NCBI GenBank assembly: GCA_018340805.1
Contig: JACMZG010001863.1
Location: 51,149,172-51,213,171, forward strand
Length of the DNA: 64,000 nucleotides
Source: Microvelia longipes
Lineage: Eukaryota > Arthropoda > Insecta > Hemiptera > Veliidae
Direction: 5' to 3'
Shown: one piece after another, positions 61,301 through 64,000 of the stretch
Layout of the letters: the number at the start of each line of letters is the position of its first letter
Position numbering within the stretch: the stretch's first letter is position 1
Program-made: the position numbers and the translations under genes
The notes under the pieces: model-generated
Seen by the model: the letters and a program-made list of their open reading frames with translations, nothing else
The model's database searches: none
Told to the model about the DNA's origin: nothing

Positions 61301-63288
61301 TATAGTAAAAATACATTTTTAGAGAGGTAAAGAAACAACTAATTACATTTTAGAGCTTATCAGTAAGAGTTATTACCAGGATATAATATCATTATTACAT
61401 AAATATCACATTTATAACAACATTAATTGTTATTAAGTAAAAACATGTCACACTGTATATATGCTGTATATAATGTATTCAGGGTGTTTCATATAAAGTG
61501 TCCACCAAAGAAGGATGTGATAGTACTCCTCGAAGGGAACAAAAAAAGTTCTATAATAAAAACCCGGATCTCCAACCGTTTTCCCACAAGGTCAAATTTA
61601 ATATTTTAAAAAAATATTTGATCTCACATAAAGTTGTTAATAGCGTTTAAACTGTTCAAGCTAGAAAGGCGAAATTGGTCTCGTTAGAAAGCTGAGTAAA
61701 TTTCCTAAAGGACAAACTACCAACTATGTCAAATATTTTGGAACTACTGCCCGAAAATTTACATGAAAAATGATTTTTTGAAAAAAGTTAATTATATGGA
61801 ATTTTTGTGGTAGAGCATTAGAGGAAGTAAGAGAGGAGCAAAAGTTCAGCCAAGAACGGAAAAAACTTCTCTTATGATTGCCCTTTAAAAAAACCCAAAC
61901 TTCATCATACATTCAATAGTCAAAATGTTAAGCCATTCTTCCTACAAGTTGGAAAAACTGTAATTTTTTTGGCATTTTTGCATATCTCTACAATGTTAAT
62001 TACATGGTACATAAAATAATTAAAAATCTTTAAAAATAGTGGTTTTAGAGAAAAACGTGTAAGAATAAAATATGTTTATTTTACCTCCTAGAGTCTAAAA
62101 ATCGTATTTTAAGTTTACTTTCGAAAATAACACATTATTTTCTCTTTTATACGACAAAAATTATCAGTTTTTGCAACTTCTCGCAACAATAGCTTACATT
62201 TTTGACTATTGAATCTATAAAAATATTTAGATTTACTTAAAGGGCAATCATAAGAGAAGTTTTTTCCGTTCTTGGCTGAACTTTTGCTCATCTCTTACTT
62301 CCTCTAATGCCCTACCACAAAAATTCCATATAATTAACTTTTTTCAAAAAATCATTTTTCATGCAAATTTTTGGGCAGTAGTTCCAAAATATTTGACATA
62401 GTTGGTAGTTTGTCCTTTAGGAAATTTACTCAGCTTTCTAACGAGACCAATTTCGCCTTTCTAGATTGAACAGTTTAAACGCTATTAACAACTTTATGAT
62501 GTGAGGTCAAATATTTTTTTAAAATTTTAAATTTGACCTTGTGGGAAAACGGTGGGAGATCCAGGTTTTTATTATAGGACATTTTTTGTTCCCTTCGAGG
62601 AGTACTATCACCTCTTTCTTTGGTGGACACTTTATATGAAACACCCTGTATATTAGAATATATTCCTCTATGATGGTGATGGTTTTTTGTCTTAATATAT
62701 AACACTATAGTTGTATAAAAATTCACTTTATTTTTTTTTATTGAACATTGAGAGTTTTTTTATTTATTTTTTCTAATTTTATTTAGGCTCTATTATGTGA
62801 CCTAGCTCATTTAGCTCCTGTTGAGAGTAAGATATTAGCCAACTATGAATACTTTTTTTTTAAATACTTAGTTACTTTTTCTTTTACATCAAATGGTAAT
62901 TTATTTAACAAAACAGGTCCTATAAAATTTATGTGATGTTGACCAATACTTTTATTGCAATAAGGAACATTATATTTAGAACTATTTCTTAGGTTATATG
63001 AAGTACTTACTTATAGTATACTTAAAGTTATAGTTTCCGTCAAAAAATTTTATGATGGATTCCATTCATGCTTATTCTACTAAGATATTTACTTATTTGT
63101 TGTTTAGTTTTGCCAATGACTTGGAAGGAAATACAGAAGAGAGCAGTAACATGGTGGTTATGGAGGTTTCTCTACCCTCAGGTTACACTGTGGATCAGGA
63201 CACTCTACCTGCTCTCCAGGCTTCTGGAGTGGTCAAAAGAGTTGAACTGAAGGAAGGAGATACTCAGATTGTACTCTACTTCGACAAG
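19140..63288 (+). CDS. Thioester-containing protein, CD109-like (partial gene, 22 exons)
   Basis: Secreted or membrane-tethered member of the alpha-2-macroglobulin/complement family. The family traps proteases through a cleavable bait region and couples to targets through an internal Cys-Gln thioester. Recognised exons total about 1,171 codons with one bait exon; CD109-type proteins are about 1,450 residues. Hallmarks in order: TDRAIYKPG (MG2), [12 protein letters not shown] (MG3), [10 protein letters not shown] (MG4/5), FPETWIWQN (MG7 start), [13 protein letters not shown] (thioester), [14 protein letters not shown], a histidine in [16 protein letters not shown], and [14 protein letters not shown]. 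All joins are GT-AG and in phase. Missing: leader exon, the remainder of MG5 and most of MG6 (between 26,722 and 34,116), and the C-terminus beyond the window. Whether it ends in a GPI signal as in CD109 cannot be seen. The family call is secure; orthology within TEPs is not. Confidence 0.93.
19405..19880. mobile_element. Element C relative without the nested insert
   Basis: Matches 6037-6330 joined directly to 7190-7340: ACTCCCTGGTTTGAG, TTTTCACCTTGTACA, then GCACGTCATGGTTATCATGA. The right inverted end is missing. Useful as the empty-site version of the copy at 6 kb. Confidence 0.7.
19890..20075 (-). mobile_element. Family A end fragment
   Basis: Contains TTTCAACTCTCTAGGC, an ACACAC tract, AACGGATAATTCCGGTG, and finishes AATACTTTTCCTATATACC with ATGAGGGAAAAGT. 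Confidence 0.7.
20200..20424 (+). CDS. TEP exon 2: end of MG1 and start of MG2
   Basis: 75 codons, phase 0 at both ends. Carries [20 protein letters not shown], the best known N-terminal signature of the family. NST at FSNSTKL is a likely N-glycosylation site, also present in CD109. Confidence 0.95.
21087..21481 (+). mobile_element. MITE M copy 1
   Basis: Ends CAGTCTATCG and CGATAGACTG flanked by TA, 395 bp. Inside: CTTGACAGATCAGTTTAGGC, AAGTGAACGATTGCCAGG, GTGGTAGGGATTTTTT and CCCAAAATGCTTATGATC. TA flanks suggest a Tc1/mariner-type mobiliser (inference). Confidence 0.85.
21859..22286 (-). mobile_element. MITE M copy 2, inverted
   Basis: Same element as copy 1 in opposite orientation, 428 bp, TA on both sides. 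With copy 1 it forms a 0.4-kb-arm inverted repeat separated by 377 bp within one intron. Confidence 0.85.
22340..22440. repeat. 30-bp tandem repeat, three copies
   Basis: The unit is close to CTTGGTTATGTCTTTCTTTA followed by TCTATATATT, with small changes between copies. Confidence 0.7.
22856..23106 (+). CDS. TEP exon 3: MG2 and start of MG3
   Basis: Starts [20 protein letters not shown] and includes [12 protein letters not shown] and [19 protein letters not shown]. Ends with two bases of a Lys codon completed by exon 4. Confidence 0.95.
24130..24215 (-). repeat. tRNA-derived sequence (SINE-like)
   Basis: Read on the minus strand it has an A-box-like TGGTAGCCAAGTTCGTAGAG, a possible anticodon arm TGACTAGCAATCA (Ala-like AGC) and a B box GGTTCAAATC. 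Acceptor pairing is poor, so it is a SINE head or tRNA pseudogene. Confidence 0.5.
24319..24459 (+). CDS. TEP exon 4: MG3
   Basis: One base completes Lys, then [20 protein letters not shown], corresponding to the YTYGKPVKG motif of CD109. Ends two bases into an Asn codon. Confidence 0.92.
24460..24932. other. Intron 4, nothing recognised
   Basis: AT-rich intron without identifiable repeat. Confidence 0.5.
24933..25152 (+). CDS. TEP exon 5: MG4 into MG5
   Basis: Begins [20 protein letters not shown] and ends [16 protein letters not shown], the FKPGLP motif that opens MG5. Ends phase 0. Confidence 0.93.
25216..25520. repeat. 31-bp tandem array
   Basis: About ten copies of AAATTAGGATTAATATATCC plus TTTTATGAAAT. 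It starts 64 bp downstream of the exon 5 splice donor. Confidence 0.9.
25530..26085 (+). mobile_element. Two joined family A fragments
   Basis: Bases 25,530-25,730 are a 3' portion with a diverged 5S-like segment (25,565-25,625) and the CCCCGTACCCGATTTTTT end. Bases 25,790-26,085 are a 5' portion with TTATCTGTTTCAG...GACCTCCTGTGTGG. The two meet head-to-tail. Confidence 0.65.
26169..26298. repeat. 25-bp tandem array
   Basis: Five copies of AAACTAAGCTTTGTAAGACT followed by ACCCC. The remainder of a MITE F end (GCTGTCAACTGATTATAACC) follows at 26,358-26,403. Confidence 0.85.
26546..26722 (+). CDS. TEP exon 6: MG5
   Basis: 59 codons, phase 0 at both ends: [20 protein letters not shown] at the start and LTLE at the end. 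In CD109 the next ~185 residues continue through MG5/MG6 to the bait region. I could not find them downstream. Confidence 0.92.
26750..26930 (+). mobile_element. tRNA-Glu-derived SINE
   Basis: The head GGCCCAGTAGTGTAAGGGTT, anticodon arm TGTGCTTCTCACCCAG (CTC) and B box CCGGGTTCAATCTAGTCGGG match a tRNA-Glu shape. A non-tRNA body starting AGATTTCAAGGTGCCACTTT follows. A related head lies at 46,384-46,455. Confidence 0.65.
26950..34100. other. Anomalous intron block; expected exons absent
   Basis: About 7 kb in which I recognise none of the repeat families common elsewhere in the window and no TEP exon, although MG5/MG6 exons are required here. The sequence is rich in GAGAGA/TCTCTC words and short dinucleotide runs, with frames broken every few dozen codons. 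A possible B box on the minus strand at 33,000 is too weak to call. This could be low-accuracy sequence, a collapsed or misassembled insert, or a genuinely different sequence. Confidence 0.45.
34116..34205 (+). CDS. TEP exon 7: start of bait segment
   Basis: 30 codons: [20 protein letters not shown], ending SMFD at a GT donor. It aligns with the ENVVHEL... segment before the CD109 bait region. Phase 0. Confidence 0.85.
34649..34820. repeat. Near-perfect 172-bp palindrome
   Basis: Arms of about 81 bp, AAAACTTCGTTAACATTATA outward and GATTTAGCACTCATAT near the centre, around a spacer of about 10 bp. Only one or two mismatches seen. Confidence 0.9.
35090..35345 (-). mobile_element. Family A end fragment
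   Basis: Contains ATGTACCAAGTTTCAAATC, an ACACAC tract and CAATACTTTTCTTTAATAC with the GAGGAAAAGT end. Confidence 0.65.
35523..35583 (+). CDS. TEP exon 8: bait segment, common part
   Basis: 20 codons plus one base: [20 protein letters not shown]. The single trailing A joins either TC (exon 9a) or TT (exon 9b), giving Ile in both. Confidence 0.85.
35881..36300. mobile_element. Inverted-repeat element with GATCGAGCGATC hairpin
   Basis: Arms of about 175 bp (35,881-36,060 and 36,130-36,300). The right arm has GGCACTGATGATGATCGAGC, GAAAGCCGGCTCTG and AAGAATAAACATTTT; this tail type is common in arthropod retroelements. The left arm is its diverged complement. Confidence 0.7.
36589..36752. repeat. 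24-nt repeat array closed by inverted copies
   Basis: Five to six direct copies of AAGTAACTAAGCCAGCAATG plus GCTT. The last copy is inverted (CCATTGCTGGCTTAGTTACT, 36,730-36,752) and perfectly complementary to the first (36,589-36,611). It lies 65 bp upstream of exon 9a. Confidence 0.85.
36818..37004 (+). CDS. TEP exon 9a: alternative bait exon
   Basis: Takes one base from exon 8 and leaves two. The variable part holds [20 protein letters not shown] and an acidic EFSAGD stretch. It ends [18 protein letters not shown], the conserved start of MG7. The donor GTAAGT is 27 nt before exon 9b. Confidence 0.9.
37032..37233 (+). CDS. TEP exon 9b: alternative bait exon
   Basis: Same phases as 9a, five codons longer. 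The variable part is Ala/Gly/Pro-rich ([29 protein letters not shown]) with lysines and no acidic residue. It ends [18 protein letters not shown], almost identical to 9a in protein and DNA. Duplication of one exon followed by divergence of its 5' two-thirds is the simplest origin. Confidence 0.9.
37330..38090 (-). mobile_element. Family A repeat, near full-length, minus
   Basis: The left end is GGTACCTCGGATCTTTTCTT and the right end is ACCTATGGTATAAATGAGGA. The 5S-like segment is at 37,451-37,530 (minus). About 760 bp, non-coding. Confidence 0.8.
38290..38540. mobile_element. MITE G copy 1 (diverged)
   Basis: Shares AATAGTTATTTAYRC at the left, and GAGAGCTGAAA, then ATTAAATTTTACCTACGACT at the right, with the copy at 56,342-56,558. 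Confidence 0.55.
38867..38939. repeat. Two adjacent perfect hairpins
   Basis: Hairpin 1: ATATGTGTTTTACGTCC with a 4-nt loop (38,867-38,904). Hairpin 2: TTTCATATGTAG with a 10-nt loop (38,906-38,939). They are one base apart. Confidence 0.8.
39189..39306 (+). CDS. TEP exon 10: MG7
   Basis: [20 protein letters not shown], then [12 protein letters not shown]. Its first base completes Asp after either bait exon. Phase 0 at the end. Confidence 0.95.
39895..40150. repeat. Foldback of hammerhead-unit repeat, core absent
   Basis: Left arm (39,895-40,006) and right arm (40,014-40,150) are inverted copies of the unit from TGACGAATGTCGAATGATGG to TATCAAATGATATATG. The break falls just before the ribozyme part of the unit. 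Confidence 0.75.
40577..40712. repeat. 30-bp tandem array
   Basis: Four copies of CTTCTTCTTTATCTCAAACT plus TCAACAGATA. Open frames in three directions here are artefacts of the repeat. Confidence 0.85.
40713..41131 (+). pseudogene. LINE reverse-transcriptase C-terminal remnant
   Basis: One frame gives [20 protein letters not shown] then FKEYKILKV. After a frame change another gives [26 protein letters not shown] and ends at TAA 41,129-41,131. This QK.RI...LF..L.IL... and G..LWN.LP-like pattern is typical of the end of ORF2 in jockey/CR1-type non-LTR elements. Frameshifted and 5'-truncated. Confidence 0.65.
41279..41468 (+). CDS. TEP exon 11: MG7
   Basis: [20 protein letters not shown], then VAVFNYM, matching the CD109 FQPFFIFLNLPYSVIRGE motif. 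One base carried to exon 12. Confidence 0.95.
41638..41783. repeat. 21-bp tandem array
   Basis: Seven exact copies of CTTATCTACATTATTTCTTTA (21 bp; first 20 bases are CTTATCTACATTATTTCTTT). The repeating open frame here is an artefact. Confidence 0.9.
41785..42570. mobile_element. Family A pieces in intron 11
   Basis: A minus-strand left end at 41,790-41,945 (TACCCCTTGTAACTTTTC, ACTTGCTTCCCTTGTCC). A separate plus-strand 5S-like segment lies at 42,510-42,570 (TAGTGCCCGGATGGATAACC). Between them is low-complexity A/T sequence. Confidence 0.55.
42759..42919 (+). CDS. TEP exon 12: CUB domain, first part
   Basis: Two bases complete Lys, then [20 protein letters not shown] and [13 protein letters not shown]; ends VERKLLVK. 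Phase 0. Confidence 0.93.
43130..43625 (+). mobile_element. Family A, 3' two-thirds
   Basis: TATGTGCCAAGTTCCTTCTC, CAGCATTAGTTCAATTTTT, the 5S-like segment at 43,389-43,450 (AAAGTTAAGCAGGATTGAGC, TTGGATGGGTAACCACTGGG) and GGAAAAGTTCCGAGGTACCC. Confidence 0.75.
44141..44279 (+). CDS. TEP exon 13: CUB/thioester-domain junction
   Basis: [20 protein letters not shown], then [20 protein letters not shown] at this place is conserved across the family. One base carried on. Confidence 0.95.
44895..45304 (+). mobile_element. MITE M copy 3
   Basis: Same orientation as copy 1, 410 bp, TA flanks. Ends CAGTCCATCG and CAATATACTG carry substitutions. Confidence 0.8.
45305..46090. other. Rest of intron 13, no feature
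   Basis: No conserved frame. A 71-codon minus-strand frame at 45,729-45,944 is arginine-rich and unrecognised. T-rich tract before the exon 14 acceptor. Confidence 0.4.
46091..46209 (+). CDS. TEP exon 14: thioester site
   Basis: [20 protein letters not shown], then [19 protein letters not shown]. The thioester forms between Cys (46,150-46,152) and Gln (46,159-46,161) of GCGEQN. All residues of the motif are intact, so a working thioester is predicted. Confidence 0.98.
46384..46455 (+). repeat. SINE head, tRNA-like
   Basis: GGTAGTGTTATGCTTTGCGG, ACCTGCAACTCAGATGG and B box CCGGGTTCAATCCTGGTCGG, close to the SINE at 26,750. Confidence 0.55.
46490..46800 (+). mobile_element. Family A 3' part
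   Basis: Has the 5S-like segment 46,621-46,680 (CAGCATTGAGCTTGG, TGAATGGGTGAATGCTGGGA) and the GTTCCGAGGTACCCCATAAC end. Confidence 0.75.
46838..47095 (+). mobile_element. tRNA-derived SINE with conserved body
   Basis: A box TGGTGTAGTGGTGAAGG, B box AGGTTCAATCCCAGCACGGG, then a body with AAGGGACGTAAAGCCGGTGG and AGTACTTGTTAAAGATCCC. The body resembles shared central domains of arthropod SINEs (inference). Confidence 0.65.
47395..47560 (+). mobile_element. Family A 3' end fragment
   Basis: GAGCAAAGCAAGAC, TGAGGAAGAGC, and the GGAAAAGTTTTGAGATACCC end. Confidence 0.6.
47611..47750 (+). CDS. TEP exon 15: thioester domain
   Basis: [20 protein letters not shown], then [15 protein letters not shown] spanning the exon 15/16 join. 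This matches the CD109 FMRQGYQREL...FSAFGNYDPSGSTW segment. Confidence 0.97.
47774..48844. mobile_element. Element J: 1.07-kb inverted-repeat element
   Basis: Left end AGGTGCATTCACAATACTGC with GGTAGCAATGCGTCCATCCG inward; right end is the imperfect complement ending TATTGTGAATGCACCT. It lies 24 bp after the exon 15 donor. Short frames near the left end have no recognised domain. Confidence 0.8.
49805..49931 (+). CDS. TEP exon 16: thioester domain
   Basis: [20 protein letters not shown], then [17 protein letters not shown]. Phase 0 at the end. Confidence 0.96.
49950..50109. mobile_element. MITE F copy 4 beside a splice donor
   Basis: Ends CACATGATTATAATCAGTTG and AACTGATTATAACCATGTG. Starts 18 bp downstream of the exon 16 donor. 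Confidence 0.75.
50490..50690 (+). repeat. Repeat H, plus copy
   Basis: TGTCATTCCATTTTAAATTC, ATTTAATGATCTCTAAATA and ACTGTATTTAGCTCTTCATT. An inverted copy lies at 60,270-60,470. A (GTA)n tract is nearby at 50,339-50,356. Confidence 0.75.
50691..51963. other. Intron 16 remainder, AT-rich, small palindromes
   Basis: No gene. Short palindromes at about 51,284-51,316 (ACTTTCATTCCATTC/GAATGGAATGAAAGT) and 51,552-51,590. Recurrent words such as AAAATAGTGTTATAATT suggest a decayed low-copy repeat. Confidence 0.5.
51964..52237 (+). CDS. TEP exon 17: thioester domain, catalytic His
   Basis: [20 protein letters not shown] at the start, later [15 protein letters not shown]. The His codon (51,979-51,981) is 114 residues after the thioester Cys, at the place of the catalytic His of C3 (116 apart there). 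His at this site directs the thioester to hydroxyl groups in C3-type proteins. Confidence 0.95.
52238..52839. other. Intron 17, nothing recognised
   Basis: AT-rich, no repeat identified. Confidence 0.5.
52840..53042 (+). CDS. TEP exon 18: thioester domain
   Basis: [38 protein letters not shown] and [14 protein letters not shown]. The start is unusually basic for this loop. Phase 0 at the end. Confidence 0.96.
53345..53940. repeat. Foldback of hammerhead units
   Basis: The left arm is inverted (53,345-53,554); the right arm is one unit (53,555-53,870) plus the start of a second that breaks inside the ribozyme (CTCTGTGGACGCCC). Unit spacing 316 bp. The left arm ends 6-7 nt past the equivalent of the ribozyme cleavage site (minus strand CTCTGTCAGCGCC). 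Confidence 0.8.
53562..53602 (+). ncRNA. Hammerhead motif with damaged core
   Basis: CTCTG, TC, GGCGCC, then TTGATGA in place of CTGATGA, then GTTA-GACG-TAAC, GAAA, CAGAG. The first core C is T. This base pairs with G8 in active ribozymes, so this copy is probably inactive. Confidence 0.7.
54569..56091. mobile_element. hAT-like element, 1.5 kb, 8-bp TSD
   Basis: Ends GGTACTTCTTTAGATAGTTA and its complement closing CTAAAGAAGTGCC. GTTATTTG occurs exactly at 54,561-54,568 and 56,092-56,099. The inside carries TTACTCCC-type repeats and the CCCCAACAAAAGCCCCAATG block shared with the element at 16,779-18,527. No transposase. The right end lies 34 bp before exon 19. Confidence 0.88.
55500..55830. 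repeat. 70-bp minisatellite in hAT-like element
   Basis: Four copies of GGGGAGTAACCATCTGAAGA / AGGTTACTCAGAGACCTTCT / TTGAATGGTTACTCCCCTCA plus a 10-bp tail. GGGAGTAAC/GTTACTCCC is the same word as in the element's inverted ends. Confidence 0.9.
56126..56275 (+). CDS. TEP exon 19: end of thioester domain, return to CUB
   Basis: 50 codons: [20 protein letters not shown], then a variable strand ending LVLQKKQ. Corresponds to DTTVALKALSEFA in CD109. Phase 0. Confidence 0.95.
56342..56558. mobile_element. MITE G copy 2
   Basis: Perfect inverted ends of 19-21 bp, TATGCAACAAGGGATGAAAG and complement. The outer TA may be the target site. Inside: CGAGGCTTG and CTCCCGAGG words. Confidence 0.75.
56998..57300 (+). 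mobile_element. Family A 5' part
   Basis: ACTTTTCTTCATTTATACC, GGAAAAGTATTGTGTTTGCG, GGGATGTCACAATCATCTG and a GTGTGT tract. Confidence 0.7.
57885..58250 (+). repeat. Family A middle part followed by TGTATACCTTG array
   Basis: 57,885-58,040 matches the GTGCCATGTTTCATCTC...GCATTAGTATAATTTTTATT section. From about 58,060 it runs into an array of TGTATACCTTGTG / TTGTATATACCTTG units of 13-29 bp. Confidence 0.7.
58396..58571 (+). CDS. TEP exon 20: CUB end and MG8 start
   Basis: [32 protein letters not shown], then [16 protein letters not shown](T/S)S is where MG8 (receptor-binding domain) begins. Two bases carried on. Confidence 0.95.
58976..59776. mobile_element. Element L: 0.8-kb foldback with giant palindrome
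   Basis: Outer inverted ends AGAAGGAGCTCTACTAATAA / GCTCCTTCTT also contain GATAACACGAAA and CACTGGTGGTC blocks. The core 59,177-59,621 is a near-perfect palindrome. Confidence 0.8.
59177..59621. repeat. 445-bp near-perfect palindrome
   Basis: Two ~218-bp arms (GTAGTTTAACGTTATTAATT outside, GGTCAATAATTTTATATGGG inside) around a 9-nt spacer. Only a couple of differences seen, for example AGTATTACTCG against CGAGTACTACT. Confidence 0.92.
59883..60230 (+). mobile_element. Family A 5' part
   Basis: ACTTTTCCTCATTTATACAG, GGAAAAGTATTGTGTTTGCA, GATGTCACCAGAATTATCTG, TTTATGACGTCATTG. Confidence 0.75.
60270..60470 (-). repeat. Repeat H, inverted copy
   Basis: Near-complement of 50,490-50,690: GAATGAAGAGCTAAATACAG, TTAAATAATAGAATTTAAAA. 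Confidence 0.75.
60471..61479. other. Intron 20 middle, no gene seen
   Basis: Slightly less AT-rich, non-coding in all frames read. Probably a decayed repeat; nothing definite. Confidence 0.35.
61480..62648. mobile_element. Element K: long-inverted-repeat element
   Basis: Ends CAGGGTGTTTCATATAAAGT and complement, with arms of roughly 430 bp each (61,480-61,920 and 62,215-62,648) and few differences. TATT is present next to both ends. No coding. CAGGGTGTTTC ends are widespread in insect elements. Confidence 0.88.
62649..63107. other. Rest of intron 20
   Basis: AT-rich, no feature beyond the acceptor TGTTTAG. Confidence 0.4.
63108..63288 (+). CDS. TEP exon 21: MG8
   Basis: [33 protein letters not shown], then TQIVLYFDK. 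Phase 0 donor. One or more further exons (about 60-80 residues in the family) must follow beyond the window. Confidence 0.95.
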
Positions 63289-63314
63289 GTTTGCCCTACT
63301 CTTAATACTTTCAT

Positions 63315-63795
63315 CCAAGGGTTTTGAATAAAGGGGACAACACACAGTCAATTTGCTATATAAAAATGTGACCCCATCAAGAACAAAAAATAGACAAGAA
63401 TCAATCACAAAACACATGTCAAAAACAAACTGCGCATGCTTACAATCATTACATTAACTGCGCAGGTCCTAAATTTACCTCTTTTTGGTTTCCTGTTGTT
63501 TTGCTTATTGAGAAGGTTATAAACAAATAGTAATTTGTAATATCTTTTCTTTTTTAACTGTTTTATTTTAATTTACTTAACAATCACCAAAGGTAACTAA
63601 AATCACCTTAAACGACAAGCACAGAAAAAACTGAGGAGCAAACTTGACTTATCCTTGTTTCATACCCTGTGTTTTGCTCCTTTTTTGCTATAACCATGGG
63701 AAGGTAAGTTTGCTCCTATTTCTCTATCTCATACAATTTCCATGGGGTCAGAAAAGTTTTTTAACGTGTCATCCCCTTTACTCAAGATCTTTGCT
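63315..63795. mobile_element. Transposon E copy 2
   Basis: Ends TTTTGAATAAAGGGGACAAC and GTCATCCCCTTTACTCAAGA. Inside, CATGGGGTCAGAAAAG and GGTAAGTTTGCTCCTATTTC match copy 1. Confidence 0.75.
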
Positions 63796-63839
63796 TCCAC
63801 CTGTTGTCTTTAGATTACAGTTAGATAGATAACCATTAG

Positions 63840-64000
63840 TTGCTGTTAGAGTAGAGCATAGAGATATTATTACTAGAGAGCTCATTAAAAGAGAGTAGAG
63901 TATAGAGATATTATTACTAGAGAGCTCATTAAAAAAGAGTAGAGTATAGAGATATTATTACTAGAGAGCTCATTAAAAGAGAGTAGATTATAGAGATATT
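63840..64000. repeat. 44-bp tandem array running off the window
   Basis: At least three copies of TAGAGATATTATTACTAGAG followed by AGCTCATTAAAAGAGAGTAG. The word ATTACTAGAG also ends the element at 14,871-15,420. Confidence 0.85.

Overview
The window looks like nuclear DNA of an invertebrate, most likely an arthropod. It is very AT-rich, has large GT-AG introns packed with short non-autonomous transposons, and carries a gene of the thioester-protein (TEP/CD109/alpha-2-macroglobulin) family. I saw no operons or bacterial gene organisation. The lineage is an inference; no marker gene fixes it.

Layout. Bases 1-1540 hold a degraded repeat and a 53-bp tandem array. At 1543-3231 (minus) there is an intron-free gene for a protein of about 13 ankyrin repeats. 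From 3.3 to 19.1 kb I found no intact gene, only mobile elements. These include a 1.5-kb element with ~50-bp inverted ends carrying a second element inside it, a 1.08-kb tandem duplication, a 315-bp tandem repeat containing hammerhead ribozyme motifs, a fragment of a Crypton-like tyrosine recombinase, and a 1.75-kb hAT-like element with an 8-bp target duplication.

From 19,140 to 63,288 (plus) lies one CD109-like TEP gene. I placed 22 exons with consistent splice phases. They cover MG1-MG4, part of MG5, the bait region, MG7, CUB, the whole thioester domain (GCGEQN motif plus the downstream histidine) and the start of MG8. The signal-peptide exon, the exons for the rest of MG5 and most of MG6, and the last exons were not found. 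The last exons lie beyond the window. The MG5/MG6 exons should fall in 26.9-34.1 kb, a block whose texture differs from the rest. The bait region is encoded by two alternative exons (36,818-37,004 and 37,032-37,233). They are separated by only 27 nt and are frame-incompatible if joined, so they must be mutually exclusive: one locus, two bait sequences, one thioester machine.

The introns hold most of the repeats. The commonest family ('family A', about 16 full or partial copies) has ends reading ACTTTTCCTCAT/ATGAGGAAAAGT. In eight copies it contains a stretch resembling the internal promoter region of 5S rRNA. Others are TA-flanked MITEs, a second hAT-like element inserted 34 bp upstream of an exon, a 445-bp near-perfect palindrome, long-inverted-repeat elements, tRNA-derived SINEs, a LINE reverse-transcriptase remnant, and many minisatellites.

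The points most worth following up are the paired bait exons with an upstream 24-nt repeat/inverted-repeat array, the hammerhead-bearing 315-bp units, and the 5S-like segment inside an inverted-repeat transposon family.
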